Positions 46,802 to 55,864 of a DNA stretch of 64,000 nt are shown in pieces. Made by a program: the position numbers and the translations under genes. Source of the DNA: Marivirga salinae (GTDB lineage Bacteria; Bacteroidota; Bacteroidia; Cytophagales; Cyclobacteriaceae); NCBI RefSeq assembly GCF_030503855.1, contig NZ_CP129971.1, positions 1,247,501 to 1,311,500 on the forward strand, read 5' to 3'. Every line of letters starts with the position of its first letter. Positions within the stretch are counted from its first letter, which is position 1. The notes under the pieces are model-generated. The model was not told where the DNA came from. It worked only from the letters and a program-made list of their open reading frames with translations, and searched no databases.

Positions 46802-48277
46802 CTATTGTTGCTCTCCAGATTCGGCTTTCTGTTTTTTCCATTCGCTAGGATGAACAGAATTATCCCAAATTTGGCCTTCTTTTTTATCTCTTTTTTCTTT
46901 AGGGTTTTTTCTAGTTACGTATTTTGGTTGAGTAGGATCACCCCAAATTTTCTTAAAGAACAAGGAAACGGACTGAAAAGTTTTAGCTAAAAATGGAACG
47001 TTCGTATTTTCTGCCGCCAATATTTTTGTGCCAGGATGCGATTCTGTACTCACGTAAAAATGTCTTTGATAATCACCATCATGTTTAGAAATGTCCTTGC
47101 TAGTTTCCTTCATTTCATCAGTTGGCTTTCTGCTTTCTAATACTGTGAGTAATCGGTCATCATGCAATTCCTGTTTTTTAGGTTTGCTGACCGTAGCAGT
47201 CATCAATTTACTATCATCATACTTTTTTCTTTCTGGATTAGCAGGGCGAGCAGTCATTAATTTATCATCATCGAAAGGCTTTCTTTCTCTATCTCCATGC
47301 AAAGCAGTCATTAATTTACTGTCATCATAAGGTTTTCTTTCCCTATTAGCTGGTTCTGATATCATCAATTTATCATTATCAAACTTATTTTTTTTACCAT
47401 CATTCACCCTTTCGGTCATCAACTTATCGTTATCAAATGGCTTAGGCTTCTTATCGGAGGCGTCAATTGTTAATAATTTATCACCATCGGGTTTATTTGA
47501 TTTATAGTCAGGTCGCTCAGAAACCATCAACTTATCATTATTCATTTTAGGATAATCATCCTTTTTCTTTCTGAACATGATTTGGTCCTCATCCATTTTA
47601 GGATCTAAATCTGGAGCTGATGCAGTTTCTAGTTTATCGTTATCAAATGGTTTTCGATCCTTATCCTTTCTCCTGCTGTAAAGCTTTTTTCCATCTGTTT
47701 TGCTTTCCTTATCTTTTTTTGGAGCCTTCGATAAAGTCTCTGATGGGTCATTCAGACTTATAGGTTTACGGAAATCTTGCGGCCCACCATCTGATACATT
47801 TACATTTTTGGGTTTTCGCTTTTTCTGTAAAACAGGACCTTCTTCAGCAATTCGGCTATCATAAGGAATTAATGGTTTGCTTAATTCAGATGGATTCGTG
47901 ATGGCTTTTCTGTCAGCAGATTTATAATTTGGTTGATTATCATAGGTTTTTCTTTTTGGTCTTTTGTTAGGATTATAATCTTTGGTTTCATAATCGCTTT
48001 TTCTCGCTTTAAACCACATTACTTTATCCCAATCCCATTTAAATGGGTTAATCACAATTACCTTATTACTTCCTCTGTTTGGATTTCCTTTTGCCTTTCT
48101 TCTTTTAGAAGTTCTTACTTTTTTATTGTCCATTTTAGTTGGACTACTCTTTTCAGAGACCTCTAGTTTTTTTCCACCAGTATCTTGCCCGTGAGATATG
48201 GACGGAAAATAGAGAAAACTTGCCATAAAGATGACAAGTCCTATTCCAAAGAATTTATATGGTAAATATTTTATCAA
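46802..48277 (-). CDS. exported protein with tandem DNDKLMT repeats
   Basis: A 491-residue, strongly basic protein with a signal peptide or anchor (residues 6-30, PYKFFGIGLVIFMASF). Residues 193-385 hold about ten to eleven degenerate repeats of 17-19 residues with the core (F/Y)D(N/D)(D/S)KLMT, for example KPFDNDKLMT, KFDNDKLMIS, KPYDDSKLMT and KKYDDSKLMT. The C-terminal 90 residues are unique (FFKKIWGDPTQPKY). No known domain is recognised. It lies directly upstream of ytxJ in the same direction and has 74 bases before the E1 fusion gene. Surface or periplasmic location is inferred from the signal. Confidence 0.8.
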   Translation of the reverse strand: MIKYLPYKFFGIGLVIFMASFLYFPSISHGQDTGGKKLEVSEKSSPTKMDNKKVRTSKRRKAKGNPNRGSNKVIVINPFKWDWDKVMWFKARKSDYETKDYNPNKRPKRKTYDNQPNYKSADRKAITNPSELSKPLIPYDSRIAEEGPVLQKKRKPKNVNVSDGGPQDFRKPISLNDPSETLSKAPKKDKESKTDGKKLYSRRKDKDRKPFDNDKLETASAPDLDPKMDEDQIMFRKKKDDYPKMNNDKLMVSERPDYKSNKPDGDKLLTIDASDKKPKPFDNDKLMTERVNDGKKNKFDNDKLMISEPANRERKPYDDSKLMTALHGDRERKPFDDDKLMTARPANPERKKYDDSKLMTATVSKPKKQELHDDRLLTVLESRKPTDEMKETSKDISKHDGDYQRHFYVSTESHPGTKILAAENTNVPFLAKTFQSVSLFFKKIWGDPTQPKYVTRKNPKEKRDKKEGQIWDNSVHPSEWKKQKAESGEQQ

Positions 48278-48351
48278 ATTATATTTTCTAAACCTTCAAT
48301 TTAATGCCAATTTCTCAGAATATGAATTTTCATCTACTCTGAGACAGTATT

Positions 48352-50331
48352 TTAATATTCAGCTAGTTTCTTAAGCTTTGTTTTAATCCTCTCTTTTGGT
48401 AAAAAGTTTTGCTCTAAATCTGCATTGAAAGGAACTGGAGTATCTAAACTTCCTTCTCTCATTACTGGTGCATCTAAGGCTTCAAAACAATTTTCACTGA
48501 TCCAAGCGGCTATTTCTCCGCTAATGCTACCAGTTAAGCAATCTTCATTGCAAATCAATACTTTCCCCGTTTTTAATATGCTTTTTTCGACTGTTTCAGT
48601 ATCCCAAGGCAATAAAGTTCTTAAATCAATCAACTCAACAGATAAATCTGATAAATCATTCATTGCTTCTTTTGCCCAGTGAACGCCCATGCCGTAAGTA
48701 ATGATAGTGATATCAGTTCCTTCATTAATTATGTTAGCTTTTCCGATTTCAATAGTATAATAATCATCAGGAATTTCCTCAGTTAAAGAACGATAAAGTG
48801 CCTTGTGCTCAAAATACATTACTGGATTCGGATCTTCTATAGCTGCAGCTAATAATCCTTTCGCTTCATAAGGATTGGAAGGGAAAACGATTTTCAGTCC
48901 CGGTGTATGGAAAAACCAAGCCTCATTTGATTGGGAATGAAAAGGTCCTGCCGCAACTCCTGCCCCTGTTGGCATTCTGACCACAACATCAGCATTTTGC
49001 CCCCAACGATAGTGCGATTTAGCTAAATTGTTCACTATTTGATTAAATCCGCAAGTCACAAAATCCGCAAATTGCATTTCGATTACAGATTTTTGCTTTT
49101 TGATGCTCATTCCTAAACCAATACCAATAATGGCTGATTCGCAAAGTGGTGTATTTCGGATTCTGTCTTTGCCGAATTTGTCAATAAATCCTTCCGTGAT
49201 TTTAAAAACACCTCCATAATCGGCAACATCCTGACCCATAATCACTAATTCAGGATATTTCTCAAATGATTGCTTTAGTCCATCTGAAATGGCATCAACA
49301 TATCTTTTAGGGCTTTTTTTGTCTGATTTTGGTGCTATAGGTTTTGTGTTATTGGGCAAAAATAAATCAGCAACTTGCTGTTCAGTACTCACTTCTGGAT
49401 ATACATCTTCCCCAGCAAGTTTTAAGCCTTTATTAATTTCTGCTTTAATGCTAGCTCTTAACTCATTGATCTCTTCTTGAGAAATTATTTTTTCTTTCAA
49501 TAAAAATTGCTCGTAATTATCGACTGGATCTTTTTTAGCCCACTTATCAAATAATTCCTGTGGAACATATTTTGTACCTGAAGCTTCTTCATGTCCCCTC
49601 ATTCGGAAAGTCATGGCTTCAATTAAAATAGGCTTAGGATTTTTGCGCATTTTTTTTGCGGCTGTATCCACAGCGTGATAAACATCCAAAATATTATTTC
49701 CATCTACTTTGATGGCCTCCATTCCATAACCAGGGCCTTTATCTACAAAATTTTTGAATTTGAATTGCTCATTGCTCGGGGTGGAAAGTCCATAACCATT
49801 ATTTTCGATCATGAAGATAACAGGCAGATCCCAAACAGCGGCAACATTCAAAGCTTCATGAAAATCTCCTTCAGAACTTCCTCCATCTCCACTAAAAACA
49901 AGAGTAGCTTTATTTTCACCACTTAATTTATTGGCCAGAGCAATTCCATCTGCAACACCCAATTGAGGGCCTAAGTGAGATATCATACCCACAATATGAA
50001 ATTCATTGGTTCCGAAATGGAAAGAACGATCTCTCCCCTTAGTGAACCCCTTCATCTTACCCTGAAATTGGGAAAACAATCTGCTCAGCGGAATTTCTCT
50101 AGTGGTGAATACACCAAGATTTCGATGCATTGGTAAAATGTATTCGTCATTTTGCAAAGCTGCTGCCGAACCAACTGAAATTGCTTCCTGCCCGATTCCA
50201 GAGAACCATTTGCTGATTTTATTCTGCCTAAGCAAGATCAACATTTTTTCTTCTATGAGTCGGGGCAACAAAATTTGCTCGTAGAGGTTAATCAGTTGGT
50301 TGTTGGATAATTTTTTTCTATCGAATTGCAT
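48352..50331 (-). CDS. fused E1 alpha/beta 2-oxo acid (branched-chain) dehydrogenase
   Basis: A 659-residue thiamine-diphosphate enzyme in which E1 alpha (residues 1-340) and E1 beta (from YVDAISDGLKQSFEKYPEL, residue 345 on) are joined in one chain. The TPP motif GDGGSSEGDFHEAL runs to the asparagine in IENNGY (27 residues later). It decarboxylates branched-chain 2-oxo acids or pyruvate and transfers to lipoylated E2. The fusion is usual in Bacteroidetes. E2/E3 are not in the window, but lipA, which makes their cofactor, is 3 kb downstream on the same strand. Confidence 0.9.
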   Translation of the reverse strand: MQFDRKKLSNNQLINLYEQILLPRLIEEKMLILLRQNKISKWFSGIGQEAISVGSAAALQNDEYILPMHRNLGVFTTREIPLSRLFSQFQGKMKGFTKGRDRSFHFGTNEFHIVGMISHLGPQLGVADGIALANKLSGENKATLVFSGDGGSSEGDFHEALNVAAVWDLPVIFMIENNGYGLSTPSNEQFKFKNFVDKGPGYGMEAIKVDGNNILDVYHAVDTAAKKMRKNPKPILIEAMTFRMRGHEEASGTKYVPQELFDKWAKKDPVDNYEQFLLKEKIISQEEINELRASIKAEINKGLKLAGEDVYPEVSTEQQVADLFLPNNTKPIAPKSDKKSPKRYVDAISDGLKQSFEKYPELVIMGQDVADYGGVFKITEGFIDKFGKDRIRNTPLCESAIIGIGLGMSIKKQKSVIEMQFADFVTCGFNQIVNNLAKSHYRWGQNADVVVRMPTGAGVAAGPFHSQSNEAWFFHTPGLKIVFPSNPYEAKGLLAAAIEDPNPVMYFEHKALYRSLTEEIPDDYYTIEIGKANIINEGTDITIITYGMGVHWAKEAMNDLSDLSVELIDLRTLLPWDTETVEKSILKTGKVLICNEDCLTGSISGEIAAWISENCFEALDAPVMREGSLDTPVPFNADLEQNFLPKERIKTKLKKLAEY

Positions 50332-50477
50332 GAAAAAATACCTTATAGAAAGGCTTTAGAGGTTTAAGTTTAGTTTTTAAATTACAGTTTCTATCTTTGA
50401 GTTTCCTAATAAAGTCGGAAACAATTATCCGACAAATTTAAAGTAATGGTCTTATCTGCAAAAGCCATTATATTTTT

Positions 50478-50485
50478 TATTTTTG
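50478..50485 (+). promoter_or_regulatory. -7 box before the M16 peptidase
   Basis: TATTTTTG matches TAnnTTTG, 16 bases before the M16 start codon in the 170-base gap divergent from the E1 gene. No TTG at normal spacing. Confidence 0.35.
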
Positions 50486-50501
50486 ATTCACACATTAGCT
50501 T

Positions 50502-51740
50502 ATGATAAAATATAATTCTTTTACACTTGATAATGGTCTGCATGTTTTCGTACATGAAGACAAAAATACACCATTAGCGGTTGTTAACCTACTTTATGAT
50601 GTAGGATCAAGAGATGAGAAACCTGATAAAACTGGTTTTGCACATCTTTTTGAGCATTTAATGTTCGGAGGGTCAAAAAATATTCCTAATTATGACGAAC
50701 CTCTACAAAGAGTAGGAGGAGAGAACAATGCTTTTACGAGTCCAGATATTACGAATTATTATGTAACACTGCCTGCCCAAAATATTGAAACTGCTTTTTG
50801 GTTGGAATCTGACAGAATGTTATCTCTTTCTTTTGACCCCAAAGTTTTAGAAGTACAGAGAAGTGTAGTGATTGAAGAATTTAAACAACGCTATTTAAAT
50901 CAACCTTATGGAGATTTATGGTTGAAATTGCGTCCATTAGCTTATGAAAAGCACCCTTATCAATGGGCAACTATAGGGAAAGAAATATCTCACATCGAAA
51001 ATGCTACTATGGATGATGTAAAGGATTTTTTCTTTACTCACTACAGGCCAAACAATGCATATTTAGTTGTTGCAGGAAATGTAGATACGGAGCAAATAAA
51101 AGAATTAGTAGATAAATGGTTCGGGGAAATTCCATCAGGGGAAAAGCGAGAAAGAAAATTACCAGCTGAACCAAAGCAAGAAAAAGCTAAATTTTTGGAA
51201 GTGGAAGCGGATGTTCCAGTTGATGCATTGTATAAAGCATATCACATGCCAGCCAAAAATGATGATAAATATTATGCTACAGATTTGATGAGCGATATTT
51301 TGGGAAGAGGTAAATCAAGTAGATTATATAAAAAATTAGTGAAGGAAGCTGGAGTTTTTTCTAGTTTGGCTGCTTATGTAATGGGCTCAGTTGATCCTGG
51401 TTTATTGGTGATTAGCGGGCAGGTTTCAGCTGGAATTAGTTTGGAAAATGCAGATAAAGCTGTTCAGCAAATCATAAAAGAATTGCAAGCTGAGGAAGTT
51501 GCCAACAGGGAATTAGAAAAAGTAAAGAATCAAGCAATTTCCACTACTGTATATGGCGAAGTAGATATTTTGAATCGTGCAATGTCCATTGCTTTTGGAG
51601 CTGCTATGGGTAATCCTAATTTGGTAAATGAAGAAATTGATTTGATAAAAGCAGTAAGCACGAAAAACATCCATGAGGCATCAAATGAAATTTTGAGAGC
51701 CGAAAATTGTTCCACTATTTATTATAAGGCAAAGAAATGA
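50502..51740 (+). CDS. M16-family zinc metallopeptidase
   Basis: A 412-residue insulinase-like peptidase with the inverted zinc motif HLFEH (His48, Glu51, His52) and a distal glutamate in VVIEEF (Glu125/126). The C-terminal M16 half has the R-Y pair region (SRLYKKLV). No signal peptide is present, so it may act in the cytoplasm or be part of a processing protease pair. A single M16 gene without its common inactive partner. It overlaps ispF by four bases (ATGA). Confidence 0.92.
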   Translation: MIKYNSFTLDNGLHVFVHEDKNTPLAVVNLLYDVGSRDEKPDKTGFAHLFEHLMFGGSKNIPNYDEPLQRVGGENNAFTSPDITNYYVTLPAQNIETAFWLESDRMLSLSFDPKVLEVQRSVVIEEFKQRYLNQPYGDLWLKLRPLAYEKHPYQWATIGKEISHIENATMDDVKDFFFTHYRPNNAYLVVAGNVDTEQIKELVDKWFGEIPSGEKRERKLPAEPKQEKAKFLEVEADVPVDALYKAYHMPAKNDDKYYATDLMSDILGRGKSSRLYKKLVKEAGVFSSLAAYVMGSVDPGLLVISGQVSAGISLENADKAVQQIIKELQAEEVANRELEKVKNQAISTTVYGEVDILNRAMSIAFGAAMGNPNLVNEEIDLIKAVSTKNIHEASNEILRAENCSTIYYKAKK

Positions 51741-52240
51741 ATTTCAGAATAGGATATGGATATGATGTACACCGCCTAGCAGAAGGTGAAGAATTCTGGT
51801 TAGGAGGCATAAAGCTAGATTATCATAAAGGTGGAGTAGGGCATTCCGATGCGGATGTTTTAATTCATGTGATTTGTGATGCTTTATTAGGAGCTGCTAA
51901 TTTGCGAGACATTGGTTATCATTTTTCAGATCAAGATCCACAATATAAAGGAATAGACAGTAAAATTCTACTAGAAAGAACCGTTGCTTTAATTAGGGAA
52001 AAGGGTTACGAAATTGGAAACTTGGATGTAACTGTAGGTTTGCAAAAACCAAAAATCAATCCTTTGATTCCCGAGATGGTCACTGTTTTATCTAAAGTGA
52101 TGAGGATAAGTGAGGAGGATTTATCTTTAAAAGCTACTACAACCGAGAAATTGGGCTTTGTAGGCAGAGAAGAAGGTGTGGATGCACATGCTGTGGCTTT
52201 GATTTATAAGGTAAAGAGTCAAAGTGATTTAGATCAATAA
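51737..52240 (+). CDS. ispF: 2-C-methyl-D-erythritol 2,4-cyclodiphosphate synthase
   Basis: Fifth step of the MEP isoprenoid pathway. 167 residues. Zinc ligands are Asp10 and His12 (GYDVHRL) and a third His in the conserved helix (DVLIHVICDALLGAA); TTTEKLGF is the substrate-binding loop. Isoprenoids feed retinal for the rhodopsin and quinones. It overlaps M16 by four bases and precedes mnmD by two. Confidence 0.96.
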   Translation: MNFRIGYGYDVHRLAEGEEFWLGGIKLDYHKGGVGHSDADVLIHVICDALLGAANLRDIGYHFSDQDPQYKGIDSKILLERTVALIREKGYEIGNLDVTVGLQKPKINPLIPEMVTVLSKVMRISEEDLSLKATTTEKLGFVGREEGVDAHAVALIYKVKSQSDLDQ

Positions 52241-52242
52241 TC

Positions 52243-52923
52243 ATGGAAAACATAAAAATCATAACTACTGAAGATGGTTCTCATTCCCTTTATCATGAAG
52301 GATTAAAGGAAACTTATCATTCTTTTCATGGTGCTTTGCAGGAGTCTGTTCATGTATTTATTGAAAAAGGCTTACGATTTTGGAGAACCAAATCAGGCTT
52401 GCCTAAGCAAGTTGATATTTTTGAAGTGGGCTTTGGAACAGGATTAAATGCCCTTTTAACTGCTCAATTTGCTATTGATAATGAAGTGAAAATCAATTTC
52501 ACCACTATCGAGCCTTATCCATTGGATATGGAAATCATAGATCAATTGAATTATGCGACTTCAATTGGACAGGATAATTTAAAAACTGTTTTTAAAGAAC
52601 TACATAGCTGTAAATGGGAAGAAAATATCGAGATTAGTCCATATTTCTCGATTCATAAAATCAAAAGTAAACTGGAGGATTTTCAAACAGACCAGCGATT
52701 TGATGTGCTCTTTTTTGATGCTTTTGCTCCAAGCAAACAAGCAGAACTCTGGACAGCGGATTTATTGCAAAAGTGTTTTTCTTTATTGCGAGAAGGAGGA
52801 GTTTTTACTACCTACAGTGCCAAAGGTCAATTAAAAAGAGATTTAAAATCAGTTGGTTTCGAAGTGGAGACTTTGCCTGGGCCTCCTGGGAAAAAGGAAA
52901 TGGTGAGGGGAATTGTTAATTAG
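52243..52923 (+). CDS. mnmD: tRNA 5-methylaminomethyl-2-thiouridine methyltransferase, MnmD type
   Basis: A 226-residue methyltransferase matching the methyltransferase half (MnmC2) of bifunctional MnmC; it methylates nm5s2U34 of tRNA. The SAM site is EVGFGTGLNALL; FFDAFAPSKQAELWT is the family signature. There is no FAD-dependent oxidase half, so this is a free-standing MnmD as in many bacteria. It is the last gene of the M16-ispF-mnmD group. Confidence 0.92.
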   Translation: MENIKIITTEDGSHSLYHEGLKETYHSFHGALQESVHVFIEKGLRFWRTKSGLPKQVDIFEVGFGTGLNALLTAQFAIDNEVKINFTTIEPYPLDMEIIDQLNYATSIGQDNLKTVFKELHSCKWEENIEISPYFSIHKIKSKLEDFQTDQRFDVLFFDAFAPSKQAELWTADLLQKCFSLLREGGVFTTYSAKGQLKRDLKSVGFEVETLPGPPGKKEMVRGIVN

Positions 52924-52934
52924 ATTAATTTATA

Positions 52935-52949
52935 AATGCCTTTGGCATT
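52935..52949 (+). terminator. short hairpin after mnmD
   Basis: AATGCC pairs with GGCATT around TTT, with ATTTCTT after it. Six base pairs and a weak T-tract, so a modest terminator candidate. It is one of several short hairpins in a 420-base non-coding gap. Confidence 0.4.
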
Positions 52950-52977
52950 ATTTCTTAACAACAAAAGAAAACAAATG

Positions 52978-53265
52978 GCAGCCAAAGGCTGCATGATTTT
53001 ACCACAGAGTGACACAATGAATATGCACAAAGTGACACTGAGGTTTTCACAATCAGAAACATTGGGAAGAACATGGAGATTAATCTCAAAACAAAATTAA
53101 TCAAGATTATTTTCTGTTTTTTTTATATTATTAATGGATTGAATTATATCAAATAGCCCTATTTCTTAAGATTAAGAGTCAATCAATAACTTTTATCTGA
53201 TCCTTTGAGTCCTTTGTGAAATTCTTAGAGAAACTTTGCGGTAAAAAGAAAACAGCCTTAGGCTG
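52978..53265. repeat. non-coding repeat region with imperfect inverted ends
   Basis: Most of the 420-base gap between mnmD and the arginase-like gene. Outer hairpins are GCAGCC/GGCTGC (52978-52992) and CAGCC/GGCTG (53253-53265). Within it, ACCACAGAGT at 53001 is the inverted match (8 of 10) of ACTTTGCGGT at 53233, and the nearby sequences read CTTTGTG-rich in outward direction at both ends. It resembles Bacteroidetes interspersed elements bearing CTTTGTGGT tails. No gene is seen in it; 53266-53343 is AT-rich leader sequence. Confidence 0.45.
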
Positions 53266-53343
53266 GTCATCTAATTTGTGGTTATAATGAATCATTTTAC
53301 TCAAAATTAATGCTCATCAAATTATTGTTATTAAATTCATGCC

Positions 53344-54501
53344 ATGGATTTAAGACTTTTCTTTAGCCCCGTTCCCGAGGAGATTTTTTCCGATATAAAA
53401 AAACAGGGAAGCTTTTACAAAAATATTCAAGTCTATCAGGAGAAGTTTCCTGATTATAAAAGTGCAGATATCGCCTTGATAGGAATTTCCGATAAAGGAA
53501 ATAATGAAGAAAATGTGGGTACAGTTGGAGGCGCAGACGCCCTTAGAAAAAAACTCTATAAATTATCAAAAGGCTCAGGTGCTTATAATATTGTGGATTT
53601 AGGAAATATTTCCGAAGCTATAGATACTGAGCAAACCTTCGGAAGAGTTCAAGAAGTTTGTCATGCTTGTATTGAGAATAATGTTTTACCTATCCTAATT
53701 GGAGGTTCTCAAGATATGGGATTTGCGCAATATTTGGCTTATGAGGAAATGGAAAAGCTCATTAGCGTATTAAATGTGGATGCTTTTTTAGATATGGAGG
53801 ATAAAGATTCTCCAGCCAACCAACAGCATGTTCAAAAAATGTTGATGCATCAGCCCAATTATTTATTTAATTATAGCCATTTAGCTTATCAAACCTATTT
53901 GGTAAATCCTCAAGCTATTACCACACTTGAAAAATTATATTTCGAGGCGCATAGAATAGGAGCTTTGCGTCATGATATCAAAGAAATGGAACCTGTTATC
54001 CGTCAGGCTGATATGATGAGTTTTGATTTGTCTGCCATAAAATCATCTGATTTTCCAGCCTCCGCTCAAGCTCAGCCTTTCGGGCTTACTGGTGAGGAAG
54101 CCTGTCAATTATGTTGGTATGCCGGCATAAATGAAAAATTGAGTGCAGTAGGATTCTATGAATTTGACGTCACCAAAGATGATGAATCCAATAAATCAGC
54201 AGCAGTTTTGGCCACCATGATTTGGTATTTTATCGAAGGTTTTTATCATAGAAAAGAGTCTCGAGACTTCCGCTCTAATGATTATATGAAATATGTGGTT
54301 TCCATGCCAATGGAGCCAGAAATTTTAACTTTTTATAAAAGTAATTTCATAGAAAAATGGTGGATGGAAGTTCCTAATCCATCTGGGAATAACCGATTTA
54401 ACAGAAATTCTATTGTTCCATGTAGTTATTCAGATTATCAGCAAGCCATGAAAGGCGAATTACCCGAAAGATGGATCGTGATGCATTCTAAACTATTTTA
54501 A
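53344..54501 (+). CDS. arginase/formimidoylglutamase-fold protein without metal ligands
   Basis: A 385-residue ureohydrolase-fold protein. All three signature regions are recognisable but altered: GGDHS is GGSQD (residues 120-124), DAHxD is DAFLD (146-150), and SxDxD is SFDLS (226-230). Hence at least both metal-site histidines and an aspartate are lost. The N-terminal 50 residues and a 130-residue C-terminal part extend the fold. A catalytically dead or differently working form, seen in Bacteroidetes under formimidoylglutamase names, is likely. No histidine-utilisation gene is nearby. Confidence 0.8.
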   Translation: MDLRLFFSPVPEEIFSDIKKQGSFYKNIQVYQEKFPDYKSADIALIGISDKGNNEENVGTVGGADALRKKLYKLSKGSGAYNIVDLGNISEAIDTEQTFGRVQEVCHACIENNVLPILIGGSQDMGFAQYLAYEEMEKLISVLNVDAFLDMEDKDSPANQQHVQKMLMHQPNYLFNYSHLAYQTYLVNPQAITTLEKLYFEAHRIGALRHDIKEMEPVIRQADMMSFDLSAIKSSDFPASAQAQPFGLTGEEACQLCWYAGINEKLSAVGFYEFDVTKDDESNKSAAVLATMIWYFIEGFYHRKESRDFRSNDYMKYVVSMPMEPEILTFYKSNFIEKWWMEVPNPSGNNRFNRNSIVPCSYSDYQQAMKGELPERWIVMHSKLF

Positions 54502-54511
54502 AAATAAGGCG

Positions 54512-54519
54512 TACTTTTG
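54512..54519 (+). promoter_or_regulatory. -7 box next to lipoprotein start
   Basis: TACTTTTG matches TAnnTTTG and ends four bases before the ATG of the lipoprotein gene, in a 22-base gap after the arginase-like gene. Suggests a leaderless transcript, like the MscS gene. Confidence 0.4.
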
Positions 54520-54523
54520 TTTT

Positions 54524-55258
54524 ATGAAAAATATATTTGGAGTAATAATTTTAACATTTTTTATAAATGCTTGCAATCCTAGTGAGCAGTCAGCTTATAA
54601 AGTAATTCAAAATGCTATTGAATTTCATGGCGGTGAAGCCTATGATTCTTTGAATGTTCAATTTCAATTCAGGGATAAATTTTATTCACTCAGACATGCT
54701 GGGGGAAGTTTTCAGTATGAAAGAATTTTCCGAGATTCAACTGATAGTGAAATCAATGATATTTTGAATAATAGTGGTTTCAAGAGACTAATTGATGGTG
54801 AAAAAGTCGATTTATCTGCTAAAGATTCTGCAGCCTATGCAAATTCAGTGAATTCCGTTCACTACTTTGCTTTGCTTCCTTACAATTTGAAAGATGAGGC
54901 TGTAATAGCACACAATAAAGAAGATGTTCTTATTAAAGGAAAGCCTTATAAAACTATAGAGGTGAAATTTAAGCAAGAGGGTGGAGGTACAGATTACGAA
55001 GATGTTTTCATGTTTTGGTTCAATGCAAACACCTATGATATGGATTACTTTGCTTATTCATATGAAACAGAAGGTGGAGGAGTGCGCTTTCGAGAATCCA
55101 TTAATAAAGAGAAAGTAGAGGGCGTGATTTTTCAGGATTATAATAATTATAAAGCTGAAAAAGGAACTGATTTAGCAAGTTTACCAGCAATGTTTGAGAA
55201 AGGAGAATTGGAATTACTTTCTAAAATTGAATTAGAATTTGATGTTGAAGCTTTATGA
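54524..55258 (+). CDS. lipoprotein, DUF6503-like
   Basis: A 244-residue lipoprotein (lipobox INAC, Cys17). The mature part begins AYKVIQNAIEFHGGEAYDSL and has a strand-rich pattern (FQFRDKFYSLRH, ETEGGGVRFRESIN) fitting the outer-membrane lipoprotein-sorting (LolA-like) fold family of Bacteroidetes. That assignment is moderate. It overlaps the following membrane protein gene by four bases (ATGA). Confidence 0.78.
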   Translation: MKNIFGVIILTFFINACNPSEQSAYKVIQNAIEFHGGEAYDSLNVQFQFRDKFYSLRHAGGSFQYERIFRDSTDSEINDILNNSGFKRLIDGEKVDLSAKDSAAYANSVNSVHYFALLPYNLKDEAVIAHNKEDVLIKGKPYKTIEVKFKQEGGGTDYEDVFMFWFNANTYDMDYFAYSYETEGGGVRFRESINKEKVEGVIFQDYNNYKAEKGTDLASLPAMFEKGELELLSKIELEFDVEAL

Positions 55259-55698
55259 TTGTATCAAAACCACGCATTAATACTGTATTCGCTTTAAGCA
55301 TTTTTTTAATTCTTGTATTTGTGTCTTTCTTCCTATTGTTAGATAGCCTATTGAATAGTGAGTCTTTCTTTATAGTGAAGCTCATTCTAACTCCAATAAC
55401 ATTGGTCATTGCTTTACTAGTTTTAGGGAAATTATTGGCGGCAGTAAAGATTGTAAAAGCAGGCAATAATAAATTGAATATATTTTTTCCTATTAGTCGC
55501 AGCCGGATTGATTTGCCACTTGCTGATATAAGAGGTTGGAGAGAAGATGTAGTCAAAACCAAACAAGGTGAATTCAGAGAAACTAAAATCCTATATGGGA
55601 AGAAAAAAGTCATTAAACTTTCCAATAAAGAGAATACAGAATACGATAAATTAGTAAAATACCTTAACCAAAAAGCCAAAAAGCAGAAGGCAGAGTAA
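55255..55698 (+). CDS. small membrane protein with PH-like tail
   Basis: A 147-residue protein with two membrane helices (residues 12-32 and 42-65) and a basic, strand-rich soluble tail (DLPLADIRGWREDVV, KILYGKKKVIKLSNK) that resembles a bacterial PH-like domain. I do not recognise a named family. It overlaps the lipoprotein gene and is likely in its operon. Confidence 0.7.
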   Translation: MIVSKPRINTVFALSIFLILVFVSFFLLLDSLLNSESFFIVKLILTPITLVIALLVLGKLLAAVKIVKAGNNKLNIFFPISRSRIDLPLADIRGWREDVVKTKQGEFRETKILYGKKKVIKLSNKENTEYDKLVKYLNQKAKKQKAE

Positions 55699-55763
55699 GA
55701 TTTATCACACATTCTACCCGTATTAGAATCACTTAATTTAATCACCAAACATTGTAAAAATCT

Positions 55764-55784
55764 GGGCTATTTCCTCCATAGCCC
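55764..55784. repeat. hairpin in the leader of the NSS gene
   Basis: GGGCTAT and ATAGCCC pair perfectly across a 7-nt loop, 80 bases before the NSS start codon and before its -7 box candidate. No T-tract follows. Possibly an operator or a weak 3' end of the preceding gene. Confidence 0.35.
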
Positions 55785-55801
55785 CCAAATGAATCTACCT
55801 A

Positions 55802-55809
55802 TAAATTTG
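55802..55809 (+). promoter_or_regulatory. NSS transporter -7 box candidate
   Basis: TAAATTTG matches TAnnTTTG 55 bases before the NSS start codon. Confidence 0.4.
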
Positions 55810-55864
55810 ACAAAGTAATATGTTTAACTAAATTCGGCTTGTTTTTAAACTAAACAAGACATTT

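Noticed and set aside
47123..47701. The DNA encoding the DNDKLMT repeats as a CRISPR-like or satellite array
   Set aside because: The repetition is at protein level with irregular spacing and diverged codons, in one open frame.
55221..55748. A 175-codon minus-strand open frame opposite the small membrane protein gene
   Set aside because: It overlaps a well-coupled plus-strand gene completely, and its composition is that of an antisense shadow.
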